A DNA stretch of 9,294 nt, taken from assembly GCA_934662925.1 (NCBI GenBank), contig CAKUKL010000043.1, positions 1-9,294 on the forward strand. The letters are read 5' to 3'. Below, piece by piece: positions 1-6,219 of this stretch. The position numbers and the translations under genes were made by a program. The stretch is from an uncultured Oscillospiraceae bacterium. Its GTDB lineage: Bacteria > Bacillota > Clostridia > Oscillospirales > Oscillospiraceae. How positions within the stretch are numbered: the stretch's first letter is position 1; every line of letters starts with the position of its first letter. The notes under the pieces are model-generated. The model did no database searches and was not told the DNA's origin. It saw nothing but the letters and a program-made list of their open reading frames with translations.

Positions 1-276
1 GTTCTTAGGGGGAAAACGCTATGAGCGAGAATGCGCCCTTCGCATTCGAAGTCGAATCCGCGTTTTCTCCCTAAGCGTGCTTTTGGTTCCTTTTCGCACG
101 AGCGAAAAGGAACTCGCCCGCAGGCGAAACCTGCCGCTCCGCGTCCGCAGGGCGCACCAAATTCCTCGCCGATTTTTCGGCGAATTCGAAAAGGTGGCCC
201 GCAGGCGAAACCTGTTTGGTTTGCAAAAGAATCAGAACCGCAGAGCCTTGCTCTGCATTTCTTGATTTTTTTGCAA
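1..276. repeat. Intergenic mosaic of inverted and direct repeats, no convincing gene
   Basis: This stretch has no ORF with a credible start site and is dense in symmetry. A 16-base arm at 4-19 pairs with 60-75 (one G:T pair) and encloses a 7-bp hairpin, 29-35 with 41-47. A perfect 12-bp stem follows, 86-97 with 102-113, with a 4-base loop. The 18-mer GCCCGCAGGCGAAACCTG occurs at 116-133 and 197-214, and each copy can form a small stem with a CGAAA loop. Between them is a 7-bp stem, 166-172 with 177-183. Finally 221-276 is an imperfect palindrome ending in TTGCAA, with an inner stem 240-245/251-256. The pattern resembles a dispersed intergenic repeat or small non-autonomous element; that identity is inferred. 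Confidence 0.55.
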
Positions 277-299
277 CCTCTCCCCATGTCTGCTACTCT
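271..299 (+). promoter_or_regulatory. Possible promoter of the sigma/anti-sigma operon
   Basis: A candidate -35 TTGCAA (271-276) and an extended -10, TGC followed by TACTCT (294-299), are 17 bases apart. A 10-bp palindrome TCTATATAGA (297-306) and a perfect 12-bp palindrome GAAGGGCCCTTC (309-320) follow before the ribosome binding site and could be regulatory. If the operon is autoregulated by its own sigma factor, the true promoter could use different elements, so this is tentative. Confidence 0.3.
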
Positions 300-337
300 A
301 TATAGACAGAAGGGCCCTTCAGAAAGGTGGCGGCCGG

Positions 338-886
338 ATGACGGACGAACAGCTCATACAACTGTATTTTGACCGGGACAGCCGCGCGGTGGAGGAGACC
401 CAGCGGGCCTACGGCCCGTACTGCGCCGCCATTGCCCGGCGGCTGCTGACGGACAGCCGGGACGCGGAGGAATGCCTCAACGACGTTTGGCTGTCGGTGT
501 GGCACGCCATTCCGCCCGCCCGGCCGGAGCACTTCAAGGGCTGGCTGGGGGCTATCGTCCGCAACCGTGCGCTGGCGCTGGGCCGGAAAAACAGCAGAGC
601 GCCGGAACTCGTGGACGAGACGGCGCTGGAGCTTGCTGCCTGTCTGCCCGCCCGGGACGGCCCGGCGGGGGAGACGGAGGCGAAGGAGCTGGCCGGGGCG
701 GTGTCCGCCTTCCTGCGCAGGCAGAAGCCGGACGCGCGGGCGGCCTTTCTCCGCCGGTACTGGTATCTGGACAGTGTGGACGAGGTGGCCGCCCGGTTCG
801 GGTGGTCGGAGTCCAAGACAAAAAGCGTTCTGTTCCGCATCCGGAACAGGCTGAGAGACTATTTGATCAAGGAGGGTTATCTGTGA
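338..886 (+). CDS. ECF-type RNA polymerase sigma factor (sigma-70 family)
   Basis: This 182-residue protein has the two-domain layout of a group 4 (ECF) sigma factor, which directs core RNA polymerase to a small regulon and is usually held by a membrane partner. Residues about 22-82 match region 2: DAEECLNDVWLSVWHAIPP (42-60) covers the core-binding and -10 recognition part, followed by FKGWLGAIVRNRALALGRK. A variable acidic linker (about 90-115) leads to region 4, whose helix-turn-helix SVDEVAARFGWSESKTKSVL (146-165) would read the -35 element. The ATG at 338 is preceded by AGAAAGGTGG at 321-330. The stop overlaps the GTG start of the next gene, indicating coupled translation. The regulon cannot be read from the window, and the subfamily was not assigned. 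Confidence 0.9.
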   Translation: MTDEQLIQLYFDRDSRAVEETQRAYGPYCAAIARRLLTDSRDAEECLNDVWLSVWHAIPPARPEHFKGWLGAIVRNRALALGRKNSRAPELVDETALELAACLPARDGPAGETEAKELAGAVSAFLRRQKPDARAAFLRRYWYLDSVDEVAARFGWSESKTKSVLFRIRNRLRDYLIKEGYL

Positions 887-1656
887 CGGAATATATCCAT
901 ACCGTTCTGGGCGGCATCGACCCGGAGCTGGTGGAGCTGGCGGACCGCCCGCCGAAAAAGCGCGTGTCCCGGCGGGTCCGGGGGGCGCTCATCGCCGCCT
1001 GCCTGTGCGTGACGCTGGTGGCGGCGGCCTGCGCCGCGGCGCTCAGCGGCGTGTTCGTGGGGGAGCCGGGTTCCTTTGAAGTGGGCGGCGAGACCCTCGA
1101 AGGCGTCCAGCTGGTGATCGACGAGGCGGAGGTGTTTTCATGGGACGATTTCGACCCCAAATTCCGGGAGCGGGCGCGGGAACAAATGGAGGAAAACCAG
1201 CAGAGGGGCGAGTCGAGGTCCATCACTTATTACGGCTGGGCCCGGGCGTCGGAGCAGATGGGCTTTCCGCTGGCGGACAGCAGCTACCTTGCCAATTGCG
1301 TGGACATCAACTGCAATGTCTGGGTGGTTGAAGGCATGGTAAGCGCCTCGTCGGTGCGGCGGGTGGACGGCGTCAATGTCGATCTGTATGCCCTTATCTC
1401 GCTGGAAAACTCCTATGGCACAAAGCTGGAGAATGTGCTCGCCCCGTATGGGGAGGACGGCGCGACCGAGACCTGCACCATGCCCGACGGCAGCAGCGCG
1501 GTGATCTACTCGTACCGGAACAACGGGAAGGTCTATTATGTCGGCTGCTTCGTTCTGGACGGAGTGGTCTATATGGTGGGCGTGGAGGGCACCCCCGAAT
1601 ATGACGAGAGCCGCGTCGCCCTGCTGCGGAGCATCCTCGCCGGCTTTGAGTCTTGA
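883..1656 (+). CDS. Probable membrane-anchored anti-sigma factor or sensor, DUF4367-like C-terminus
   Basis: A 257-residue protein starts at GTG 883, inside the last codons of the sigma gene (GTGA overlap), with GGAGGG at 871-876 as ribosome binding site; a longer reading of this frame would only shadow the sigma gene. Residues 1-32 are short, basic near the end (PPKKRVSRRVR) and presumably cytosolic. Residues about 33-58 form one hydrophobic transmembrane helix, and the remaining 200 residues would lie outside the cell. The C-terminal part, about 205-256, resembles the DUF4367 domain often found in clostridial partners of ECF sigma factors. No His-x3-Cys-x2-Cys zinc anti-sigma motif is present, and the cytosolic tail is short for a full anti-sigma domain. 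The anti-sigma role is inferred from the coupled gene order and topology. Confidence 0.75.
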   Translation: MTEYIHTVLGGIDPELVELADRPPKKRVSRRVRGALIAACLCVTLVAAACAAALSGVFVGEPGSFEVGGETLEGVQLVIDEAEVFSWDDFDPKFRERAREQMEENQQRGESRSITYYGWARASEQMGFPLADSSYLANCVDINCNVWVVEGMVSASSVRRVDGVNVDLYALISLENSYGTKLENVLAPYGEDGATETCTMPDGSSAVIYSYRNNGKVYYVGCFVLDGVVYMVGVEGTPEYDESRVALLRSILAGFES

Positions 1657-1681
1657 CAAATCCCCGGATTTTTCATATACT
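1653..1681 (+). promoter_or_regulatory. Consensus sigma-A promoter for the valS leader
   Basis: TTGACA (1653-1658) and TATACT (1676-1681) are exactly 17 bases apart, close to the housekeeping consensus. The -35 hexamer contains the TGA stop codon (1654-1656) of the upstream membrane-protein gene, so there is no spare intergenic DNA. Transcription would start near 1688, at the 5' end of the T-box RNA. Confidence 0.85.
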
Positions 1682-1687
1682 TGCTCC

Positions 1688-1930
1688 AGAATGGAAAAGG
1701 CTTGGAAGGGAAGCAGTACCCGCTTTTCCCACCTGAAGAGAGTGGCCGGTCGGTGCGAGGCCATGGTGGGCGGCGGCGAAGTCGTCCCGGAGCCGCGTCT
1801 CCGAACGAAGTAAGAGACGCCGGGTCCTCCCGTTACAGAGACAACGAGTGTCCCGCCCCGGCGGGAAATTCAGGTGGTACCGCGGTTTGCAATGAGCCGC
1901 CCTGAGCAAATGCTCGGGGCGGCTTTTTTC
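1688..1930 (+). promoter_or_regulatory. T-box leader (tRNA-Val-sensing riboswitch) controlling valS
   Basis: The leader has the landmarks of a T-box RNA, which binds uncharged tRNA and then permits read-through. AGAGAGTGG (1737-1745) is the conserved stem I box, and GGTGCGAGGCC nearby fits the distal loop. Two consecutive GTC valine triplets (1781-1786) sit where the specifier is expected. The T-box proper is AGGTGGTACCGCGG (1872-1885). The antiterminator can be drawn directly: 1871-1874 pairs with 1901-1904 and 1882-1885 pairs with 1897-1900, leaving the bulge TGGTACC at 1875-1881. TGGT complements an ACCA acceptor end, as expected for tRNA-Val with discriminator A. The antiterminator's 3' strand (1897-1904) is also part of the terminator stem, so the two folds exclude each other. 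Confidence 0.95.
1896..1929 (+). terminator. T-box regulated intrinsic terminator upstream of valS
   Basis: A 12-bp stem (1896-1907 with 1912-1923, one G:U pair) with loop AAAT is followed by six T (1924-1929). It forms when tRNA-Val is charged. It would also stop read-through transcripts from the sigma/anti-sigma operon, which has no other visible terminator. Confidence 0.93.
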
Positions 1931-1952
1931 GCCCCGAAAAGGAGTGTAACAG

Positions 1953-4586
1953 ATGAAGAAAGAACTGCCCAAGATCTACGAGCCCCAGGAGGTGGAGGGC
2001 CGCATCTACGAGATGTGGGAGAAGAACGGCTGCTTCGCCGGGCACCGCGACCCGGACAAGAAGCCCTTCACCATCGTCATGCCGCCCCCCAACGTCACCG
2101 GCCAGCTCCACATGGGCCACGCCATGGACTGCACCCTTCAGGATATCCTCATCCGCTTCAAGCGGATGCAGGGCTACGCCGCCCTGTGGGTGCCCGGCAC
2201 CGACCACGCCGGCATCGCCACCCAGATCAAGGTGGAGGAGGACCTGCGGGTGAACGAGGGCCTGACCCGCCACGACCTCGGCCGGGAGAAATTCCTCGAG
2301 CGGGTGTGGCAGTGGAAGGAGAAGTTCGGCGGCCGCATCGTGGAGCAGCAGAAGAAAATGGGCGCGTCCTGCGACTGGGACCGCGCCCGGTTCACCATGG
2401 ACGAGGGCTGCTCTAGGGCCGTCCGGGAGGTGTTCGTCTCCCTCTATGAGAAGGGCCTCATTTACAAAGGCTCCCGCATCGTCAACTGGTGCCCCCACTG
2501 CGTCACCGCCCTGAGCGACGCCGAGGTGGAGTACAAGGACAAGCCCGGCCACCTCTGGCACATCAAGTACCCCATCGTGGGCGAGCCGGGCCGCTATGTC
2601 ATCGTGGCCACCACCCGGCCGGAGACCATGCTGGGCGACACCGGCGTGGCCGTCAACCCCAACGACGACCGCTATAAGGACATCGTGGGCAAGACGTGCA
2701 TGCTGCCCCTCATGGACCGGGAGATTCCCATCGTGGCCGACGACTACGTGGACATGGAGTTCGGCACCGGCTGCGTGAAGATGACCCCCGCCCACGACCC
2801 CAACGACTTCGAGGTGGGCCTGCGCCATAATCTGGACACCATCCGGGTGCTGGACGACAACGGCGCGGTGAACGAGAACGGCGGCAAGTATCAGGGTATG
2901 GACCGCTACGAGGCCCGCAAGGCCGTCATCGCCGATCTGGAGGCGCTGGGCCTGCTGGAAAAGATCGAGGACCACCAGCACAACGTGGGCACCTGCTACC
3001 GCTGCGGCACCGACGTGGAGCCCATCGTCTCCGCCCAGTGGTTCGTGAAGATGGCCCCGCTGGCGCAGGAGGCACTGCGGGTGGTGAACGACGGTGAGAC
3101 GAAGTTCGTCCCCGACCGCTTCGCCAAGACCTATACCAACTGGATGGAAAACGTCCACGACTGGTGCATTTCCCGCCAGTTGTGGTGGGGCCACCAGATC
3201 CCCGTGTGGTACTGCGACGACTGCGGCCACATGACCGTCAGCCGGGAGGACGCCTGCGAGTGCGAGGCCTGCCACTCCACGAACATCCACCGGGACCCCG
3301 ACGTGCTGGACACGTGGTTCTCCTCCGCCCTGTGGCCCTTCTCCACGCTGGGCTGGCCGGACAAGGACAGCGAGGACCTCAAGTATTTCTATCCCACCGA
3401 CGTGCTGGTCACCGGCTACGACATCATTTTCTTCTGGGTGGCCCGGATGATCTTCTCCGGCTGCGAGCACATGGGCAAGACGCCCTTCCACACCGTTCTC
3501 ATCCATGGCCTTGTCCGGGATGACAAAGGCCGCAAGATGTCCAAGAGCCTTGGCAACGGCATCGACCCGCTGGAGATGGCGGACAAGTACGGCGCCGACG
3601 CCCTGCGCTTCAACCTCATCACCGGCAACAGCCCCGGAAACGACATGCGCTTCTATGTGGAGAAGTGCGAGGCCATGCGCAACTTCGCCAATAAGATCTG
3701 GAACGCCAGCCGCTTCGTCATGATGAACCTGACCATCGACAAGAACGAGCTGCCCGAGAAGCTGGAGCGGGAAGACAAATGGATCCTGTCCAAGCTCAAC
3801 CGTCTGGCGAAGGAAGTCACCGACAACATGGAAGCCTACGAGCTGGGCGTGGCCTCGGCCAAGGTGTACGACTTCATCTGGAGCGACTACTGCGACTGGT
3901 ATATCGAGCTGACCAAGGCCCGCCTTCAGGGCGACGACGAGGCCGCCAAGATCCAGGCCCAGCAGGTGCTGGTGTACGTCCTCACCGAGACACTCAAGCT
4001 GCTGCACCCCTTCATGCCCTTCATCACCGAGGAGATCTGGCAGGCTTTACCGCACGAGGGCGACTTCCTCATGCTCCAGAAGTGGCCGGAATACCGGGAG
4101 GAGCTGAATTTCCAGGCCGCCGAGGAGGCCATGGAGTCCGTCATGGACGTCATCCGCGCCATCCGTGCGAGAAGGGCGGAGATGAACGTGCCCCCGTCAA
4201 GGAAGGCCGCCATTACCATCGCCACACCCAAGGCGGAGGTCTTTGCCGCCGGTCGGGGCTTCCTGACCCGTCTGGCCTACGCCTCTTCCATCGAGATCGA
4301 CCAGTCCGAGCCCACGGACACCTCCGGCATGGTGGTGGACGTGACCCACGACGCCAAGGTGTATATGCCGCTGGCGGAGCTGGTGGACATCGAGAAGGAG
4401 AAGGCCCGGCTCCAGAAGGATCTGGGCAAGAAGCAGGGCGAGCTCAAGGGGCTGGAGGGCAAGCTGTCCAACCCCGGCTTCCTGAACAAGGCCCCGGAGA
4501 ACGTGGTCGCCGCCGAAAAGGAGCGCGCCGAGAAGCTCAAGACCCTCATCGCCAGGCTGGAGGAGCAGCTGGCGGCCATGGGCTGA
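1953..4586 (+). CDS. valS: Valine--tRNA ligase
   Basis: This cytoplasmic class I aminoacyl-tRNA synthetase joins valine to tRNA-Val using ATP. At 877 residues it has the usual bacterial length. The HIGH-type ATP motif is HMGH (53-56) in [15 protein letters not shown], followed by [10 protein letters not shown]. The editing domain that hydrolyses Thr-tRNA-Val occupies roughly residues 200-340. Cysteines at 421, 424, 435, 437 and 440 suggest a zinc knuckle just before LDTWFSS (452-458). The second ATP motif is KMSKS (528-532). An anticodon-binding helical domain follows, and residues about 811-877 form the charged C-terminal coiled-coil arm typical of ValRS. The ATG at 1953 has AAAAGGAG at 1937-1944. 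Expression is set by the T-box leader immediately upstream, matching enzyme supply to uncharged tRNA-Val. It appears monocistronic. Confidence 0.99.
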   Translation: MKKELPKIYEPQEVEGRIYEMWEKNGCFAGHRDPDKKPFTIVMPPPNVTGQLHMGHAMDCTLQDILIRFKRMQGYAALWVPGTDHAGIATQIKVEEDLRVNEGLTRHDLGREKFLERVWQWKEKFGGRIVEQQKKMGASCDWDRARFTMDEGCSRAVREVFVSLYEKGLIYKGSRIVNWCPHCVTALSDAEVEYKDKPGHLWHIKYPIVGEPGRYVIVATTRPETMLGDTGVAVNPNDDRYKDIVGKTCMLPLMDREIPIVADDYVDMEFGTGCVKMTPAHDPNDFEVGLRHNLDTIRVLDDNGAVNENGGKYQGMDRYEARKAVIADLEALGLLEKIEDHQHNVGTCYRCGTDVEPIVSAQWFVKMAPLAQEALRVVNDGETKFVPDRFAKTYTNWMENVHDWCISRQLWWGHQIPVWYCDDCGHMTVSREDACECEACHSTNIHRDPDVLDTWFSSALWPFSTLGWPDKDSEDLKYFYPTDVLVTGYDIIFFWVARMIFSGCEHMGKTPFHTVLIHGLVRDDKGRKMSKSLGNGIDPLEMADKYGADALRFNLITGNSPGNDMRFYVEKCEAMRNFANKIWNASRFVMMNLTIDKNELPEKLEREDKWILSKLNRLAKEVTDNMEAYELGVASAKVYDFIWSDYCDWYIELTKARLQGDDEAAKIQAQQVLVYVLTETLKLLHPFMPFITEEIWQALPHEGDFLMLQKWPEYREELNFQAAEEAMESVMDVIRAIRARRAEMNVPPSRKAAITIATPKAEVFAAGRGFLTRLAYASSIEIDQSEPTDTSGMVVDVTHDAKVYMPLAELVDIEKEKARLQKDLGKKQGELKGLEGKLSNPGFLNKAPENVVAAEKERAEKLKTLIARLEEQLAAMG

Positions 4587-4606
4587 AGCTGACTGAATGA
4601 GAAAAC

Positions 4607-4636
4607 ACCCCCCTTGCCCATTCGGGCAAGGGGGGT
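4607..4636. terminator. Shared terminator between convergent valS and the deaminase gene
   Basis: A perfect 13-bp stem (4607-4619 with 4624-4636) has loop ATTC and can be extended by GAGAA (4599-4603) pairing with TTCTC (4642-4646). On the minus strand it is followed by a short T run (complement of 4602-4605), fitting the end of the minus-strand deaminase gene. On the plus strand no T tract follows, but the stem lies 20 bases after the valS stop and probably ends that transcript as well. Confidence 0.8.
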
Positions 4637-4644
4637 CCGCGTTC

Positions 4645-5037
4645 TCAGATCCACCAGTTTGGGGTAAGGTCCCCGAGTGTTGCGATTTTCTCCTTTTCGC
4701 AATCCAGCATGATCTCAACATCCCGGCAGCTGTCCGGCATGAGCTGCGTCATCAGCTCCCGGCAGGCACCGCAGGGCGGGACTGCTTTTCCGCTCTGGTC
4801 GATCGCTATGACACGGCGAATGGCATCTTCACCGCAGGTGAGCATGTGGAAGATGGCGTTGCGTTCCGCGCATACTCCCAGCGTACAGGCGCTGTCCACG
4901 CATACCCCGGTGTAAATTTTTCCGGAGGCCGATTCGATGGCGGCGGCAACGCCGCCGGCCTCCACCCATTTGGAGACATTCCTCGGCGCAAGCACCTTTT
5001 TTGCCTGCTGATACAGAGTATCCCATATTTTGTCCAT
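4645..5037 (-). CDS. Cytidine deaminase-family protein with variant substrate pocket
   Basis: A 130-residue, single-domain enzyme of the homotetrameric cytidine deaminase fold. The zinc site and catalytic acid are intact: C56-A57-E58 in GVCAERNAI, and P88-C89-G90-A91-C92 in PPCGACREL. The family hydrolyses the amino group of cytidine or deoxycytidine in pyrimidine salvage; relatives include blasticidin S deaminase. The stretch before CAE reads GVCVDSACTLG, whereas typical Cdd enzymes have an N-x-E-N motif whose Asn and Glu hold the ribose; here those positions appear to be Cys and Asp. The substrate may therefore differ, so I give no gene symbol. The ATG at 5037 has AAAGGAG (complement of 5045-5051) seven bases away. 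It is downstream of a small membrane protein on the same strand and ends at the shared hairpin. Confidence 0.85.
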   Translation of the reverse strand: MDKIWDTLYQQAKKVLAPRNVSKWVEAGGVAAAIESASGKIYTGVCVDSACTLGVCAERNAIFHMLTCGEDAIRRVIAIDQSGKAVPPCGACRELMTQLMPDSCRDVEIMLDCEKEKIATLGDLTPNWWI

Positions 5038-5061
5038 ATCGATGCTCCTTTGTCTGTGTTT

Positions 5062-5082
5062 TGTGATCGTCAGCGGATCACA
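5062..5082. promoter_or_regulatory. Dyad in the deaminase leader
   Basis: TGTGATC (5062-5068) and GATCACA (5076-5082) are perfect inverted 7-mers with a 7-base spacer, 25 bases before the deaminase start. It could be an operator or an mRNA hairpin. The half-sites look CRP-like, but the spacing does not fit CRP. Confidence 0.35.
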
Positions 5083-5113
5083 TCAGGTCTGCTCGTTCTG
5101 GTTCCTCTGTTTC

Positions 5114-5395
5114 TCATTTGCGCCGCACCCTTTCCGCGATCAGCTCCGCCGCGAGGGCGGCGGCCATGCAGACGCCGCAGACAAGGCCCATGTACGGCCC
5201 TCTCGACGCGCCCGCGTATGCGTCCCCGGTCCACGTCAGGTCGTAGATCGGAAGCCCGAACAGCCGCACCGTAAACAGCGCCCCGCCGGTGCGGTAGGCG
5301 TTGGTGTAGCCGAAATAAATGGCAATACTCATCAGGATCATCGCAATGGTGAAGCCCGCGATGAGCGCTAAAATTCGTTTTGTCCTCCGTTTCAT
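5114..5395 (-). CDS. Small two-helix membrane protein of unknown function
   Basis: A protein of about 93 residues with a basic N-terminus (MKRRTKR), a first hydrophobic helix (about residues 8-30, ILALIAGFTIAMILMSIAIY), an outward loop of about 35 residues containing YDLTWTGDAYAG, and a second helix (YMGLVCGVCMAAALAAEL) ending in ERVRRK. The positive-inside rule puts both termini in the cytoplasm. I chose the ATG at 5395 because a G-rich ribosome binding site (GGGGGG, complement of 5403-5408) lies seven bases away; ATGs at 5401 and 5434 are possible and would add 2 or 13 residues. The gene ends 76 bases before the deaminase start on the same strand, so the two may be cotranscribed. I do not recognise the family. 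Confidence 0.7.
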   Translation of the reverse strand: MKRRTKRILALIAGFTIAMILMSIAIYFGYTNAYRTGGALFTVRLFGLPIYDLTWTGDAYAGASRGPYMGLVCGVCMAAALAAELIAERVRRK

Positions 5396-5475
5396 GTCCA
5401 TGCCCCCCGTATGTTCGTCCAGTCTACCATACATCCGTCCAAAAGAAAAGCGCGGATGCGCCGCGCCGGAGCGGA

Positions 5476-5509
5476 AAAAGGCCCCGTCTCAAGTGAGACG
5501 GGGCCTTTT
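5476..5509 (-). terminator. Intrinsic terminator of the coiled-coil protein gene
   Basis: A perfect 15-bp stem (5476-5490 with 5495-5509) with a 4-base loop lies 10 bases beyond the stop of the minus-strand gene at 5520-5990. On the minus strand it ends in a run of five T, the intrinsic terminator pattern, and it insulates this gene from the membrane protein/deaminase pair. Confidence 0.92.
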
Positions 5510-5519
5510 CGGTTCAATT

Positions 5520-5990
5520 TTACTCCGCCTTGTCCTCGTCCGCGGAGGGAGCCTCGGGGGCCTCCTCAGCGGGGGCCTCGGCCTCTTCGGCGGGAGCGGC
5601 GGGCTCCTCGGCGGGCACTTCGGCGTCGCACTCGCAGGCCGCGTCCTGAACGTCCTCGTCGGACAGGTTGCCGGCGGCCTTGATGTCGGAGATGCGCTCG
5701 TTGTTGTAGTCGATCTTGGCCTTGGAGGCGGTGATCTGCTCGCACAGGGCGGCGTAGGCGGCCTCGGGGGCGGCGCCGCGCTCGGCGAAGTACAGCTTGC
5801 CCAGCTCCAGATACGCCTTCTTGATGGCTTCCTGCTCGCTGGCGTTCTGCACCTTCAGCTTGCCGATCTCGCTGAGCTCCTTGCCCTTGCCGATGGCGGT
5901 GTCAGACAGCTCCTTGGCCTTGGCCACGCCGGTCTGGGCCAGATCCTTCGCCTTTTCCTTCAGGCTGTTGAAATCGAAGTTGATAGTCAT
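5520..5990 (-). CDS. Coiled-coil protein with acidic Ala/Glu/Pro tail, hypothetical
   Basis: This 156-residue protein has no signal peptide or membrane helix. Residues about 5-60 are a Lys/Glu/Ala-rich amphipathic helix (KEKAKDLAQTGVAKAKELSD). Residues 56-103 hold a second helical unit, IKKAYLELGKLYFAERG and then an ITASKAKIDYNNERISDI coiled coil. This layout resembles a clostridial group of small proteins that normally end in a zinc ribbon. Here the expected zinc ribbon is replaced by ACECDAEVPAEEP and a low-complexity, strongly acidic A/E/P tail (about 119-156). Function unknown; cytoplasmic by prediction. The ATG at 5990 has AAGGAGG (complement of 6000-6006) nine bases away. It is monocistronic, with its own promoter and terminator. 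Confidence 0.85.
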   Translation of the reverse strand: MTINFDFNSLKEKAKDLAQTGVAKAKELSDTAIGKGKELSEIGKLKVQNASEQEAIKKAYLELGKLYFAERGAAPEAAYAALCEQITASKAKIDYNNERISDIKAAGNLSDEDVQDAACECDAEVPAEEPAAPAEEAEAPAEEAPEAPSADEDKAE

Positions 5991-6042
5991 AATGGGGAAC
6001 CTCCTTATGTTCTTGTTGGGGCTTGCTTTTTTCTATGGCCCC

Positions 6043-6071
6043 ATTCTAAACCCCGGAAGAAGGAGATGCAA
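6043..6071 (-). promoter_or_regulatory. Promoter of the coiled-coil protein gene
   Basis: On the minus strand TTGCAT (complement of 6066-6071) and TAGAAT (complement of 6043-6048) are 17 bases apart. The predicted start is near 6036, about 30 bases before the AAGGAGG site of the 5990 start. Confidence 0.6.
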
Positions 6072-6148
6072 GGGTTTTTCAGAGGTTTAACGGCACTTTC
6101 ATCGTTTTTTAATATCTCGTTAACGAATAGGTGTGAAAAAATGAGACG

Positions 6149-6172
6149 CCGCAACGGTTTGCGGAATTTTTT
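6149..6172. other. Short hairpin next to T runs at the element boundary
   Basis: A 6-bp stem CCGCAA/TTGCGG (6149-6154 with 6159-6164) with loop CGGT is followed on the plus strand by six T (6167-6172). On the minus strand a run of six T follows about 7 bases after the stem. It could be a weak terminator for the integrase transcript or part of the recombination site. Confidence 0.35.
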
Positions 6173-6204
6173 GTTACCAACGTGTTACTAACCTGTTACT
6201 AACG
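6172..6204. repeat. Three 11-bp direct repeats, candidate integrase arm-binding sites
   Basis: TGTTACCAAC (6172-6181), TGTTACTAAC (6183-6192) and TGTTACTAAC (6194-6203) repeat with an exact 11-base period, one helical turn, 16 bases beyond the integrase stop. The unit differs at one base in the first copy. Tyrosine integrases with an N-terminal arm-binding domain bind short direct repeats flanking the crossover core, so these may be such sites; the assignment is inferred from location and periodicity. The crossover core cannot be defined without the other element end. Confidence 0.6.
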
Positions 6205-6219
6205 GCATATTATCGTACA

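Noticed and set aside
116..214. CRISPR-like repeat pair
   Set aside because: Only two 18-base copies with a 63-base gap that is itself structured; no third repeat and no cas genes.
31..372. 113-codon frame in the repeat-rich left end
   Set aside because: No ribosome binding site, composition follows the palindromic repeats, and it overlaps the sigma factor start.
472..882. N-terminal extension of the membrane-protein frame through the sigma gene
   Set aside because: The upstream part reads as Gly/Arg/Ala-rich noise over the sigma factor; the GTG at 883 has a strong ribosome binding site and coupling overlap.
1833..4007. 724-codon open frame on the minus strand across valS
   Set aside because: It is antisense to a complete, motif-confirmed valS and consists of His/Val/Gly/Leu-rich composition expected from the reverse of GC-biased codons; no ribosome binding site.
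5062..5082. CRP binding site
   Set aside because: The TGTGA/TCACA ends are 11 bases apart instead of 6, and classical CRP regulation is not expected in this kind of clostridium; kept only as an unnamed dyad.
6075..6171. Exact att core sequence
   Set aside because: The integrase-proximal junction must be near here, but without the other end of the element or an empty site no duplicated core can be shown; no tRNA gene is present.
5319..6191. 290-codon plus-strand frame with Gly/Leu-rich repeats
   Set aside because: It mirrors the coiled-coil gene on the other strand, crosses a clear terminator and a promoter, and has no ribosome binding site.
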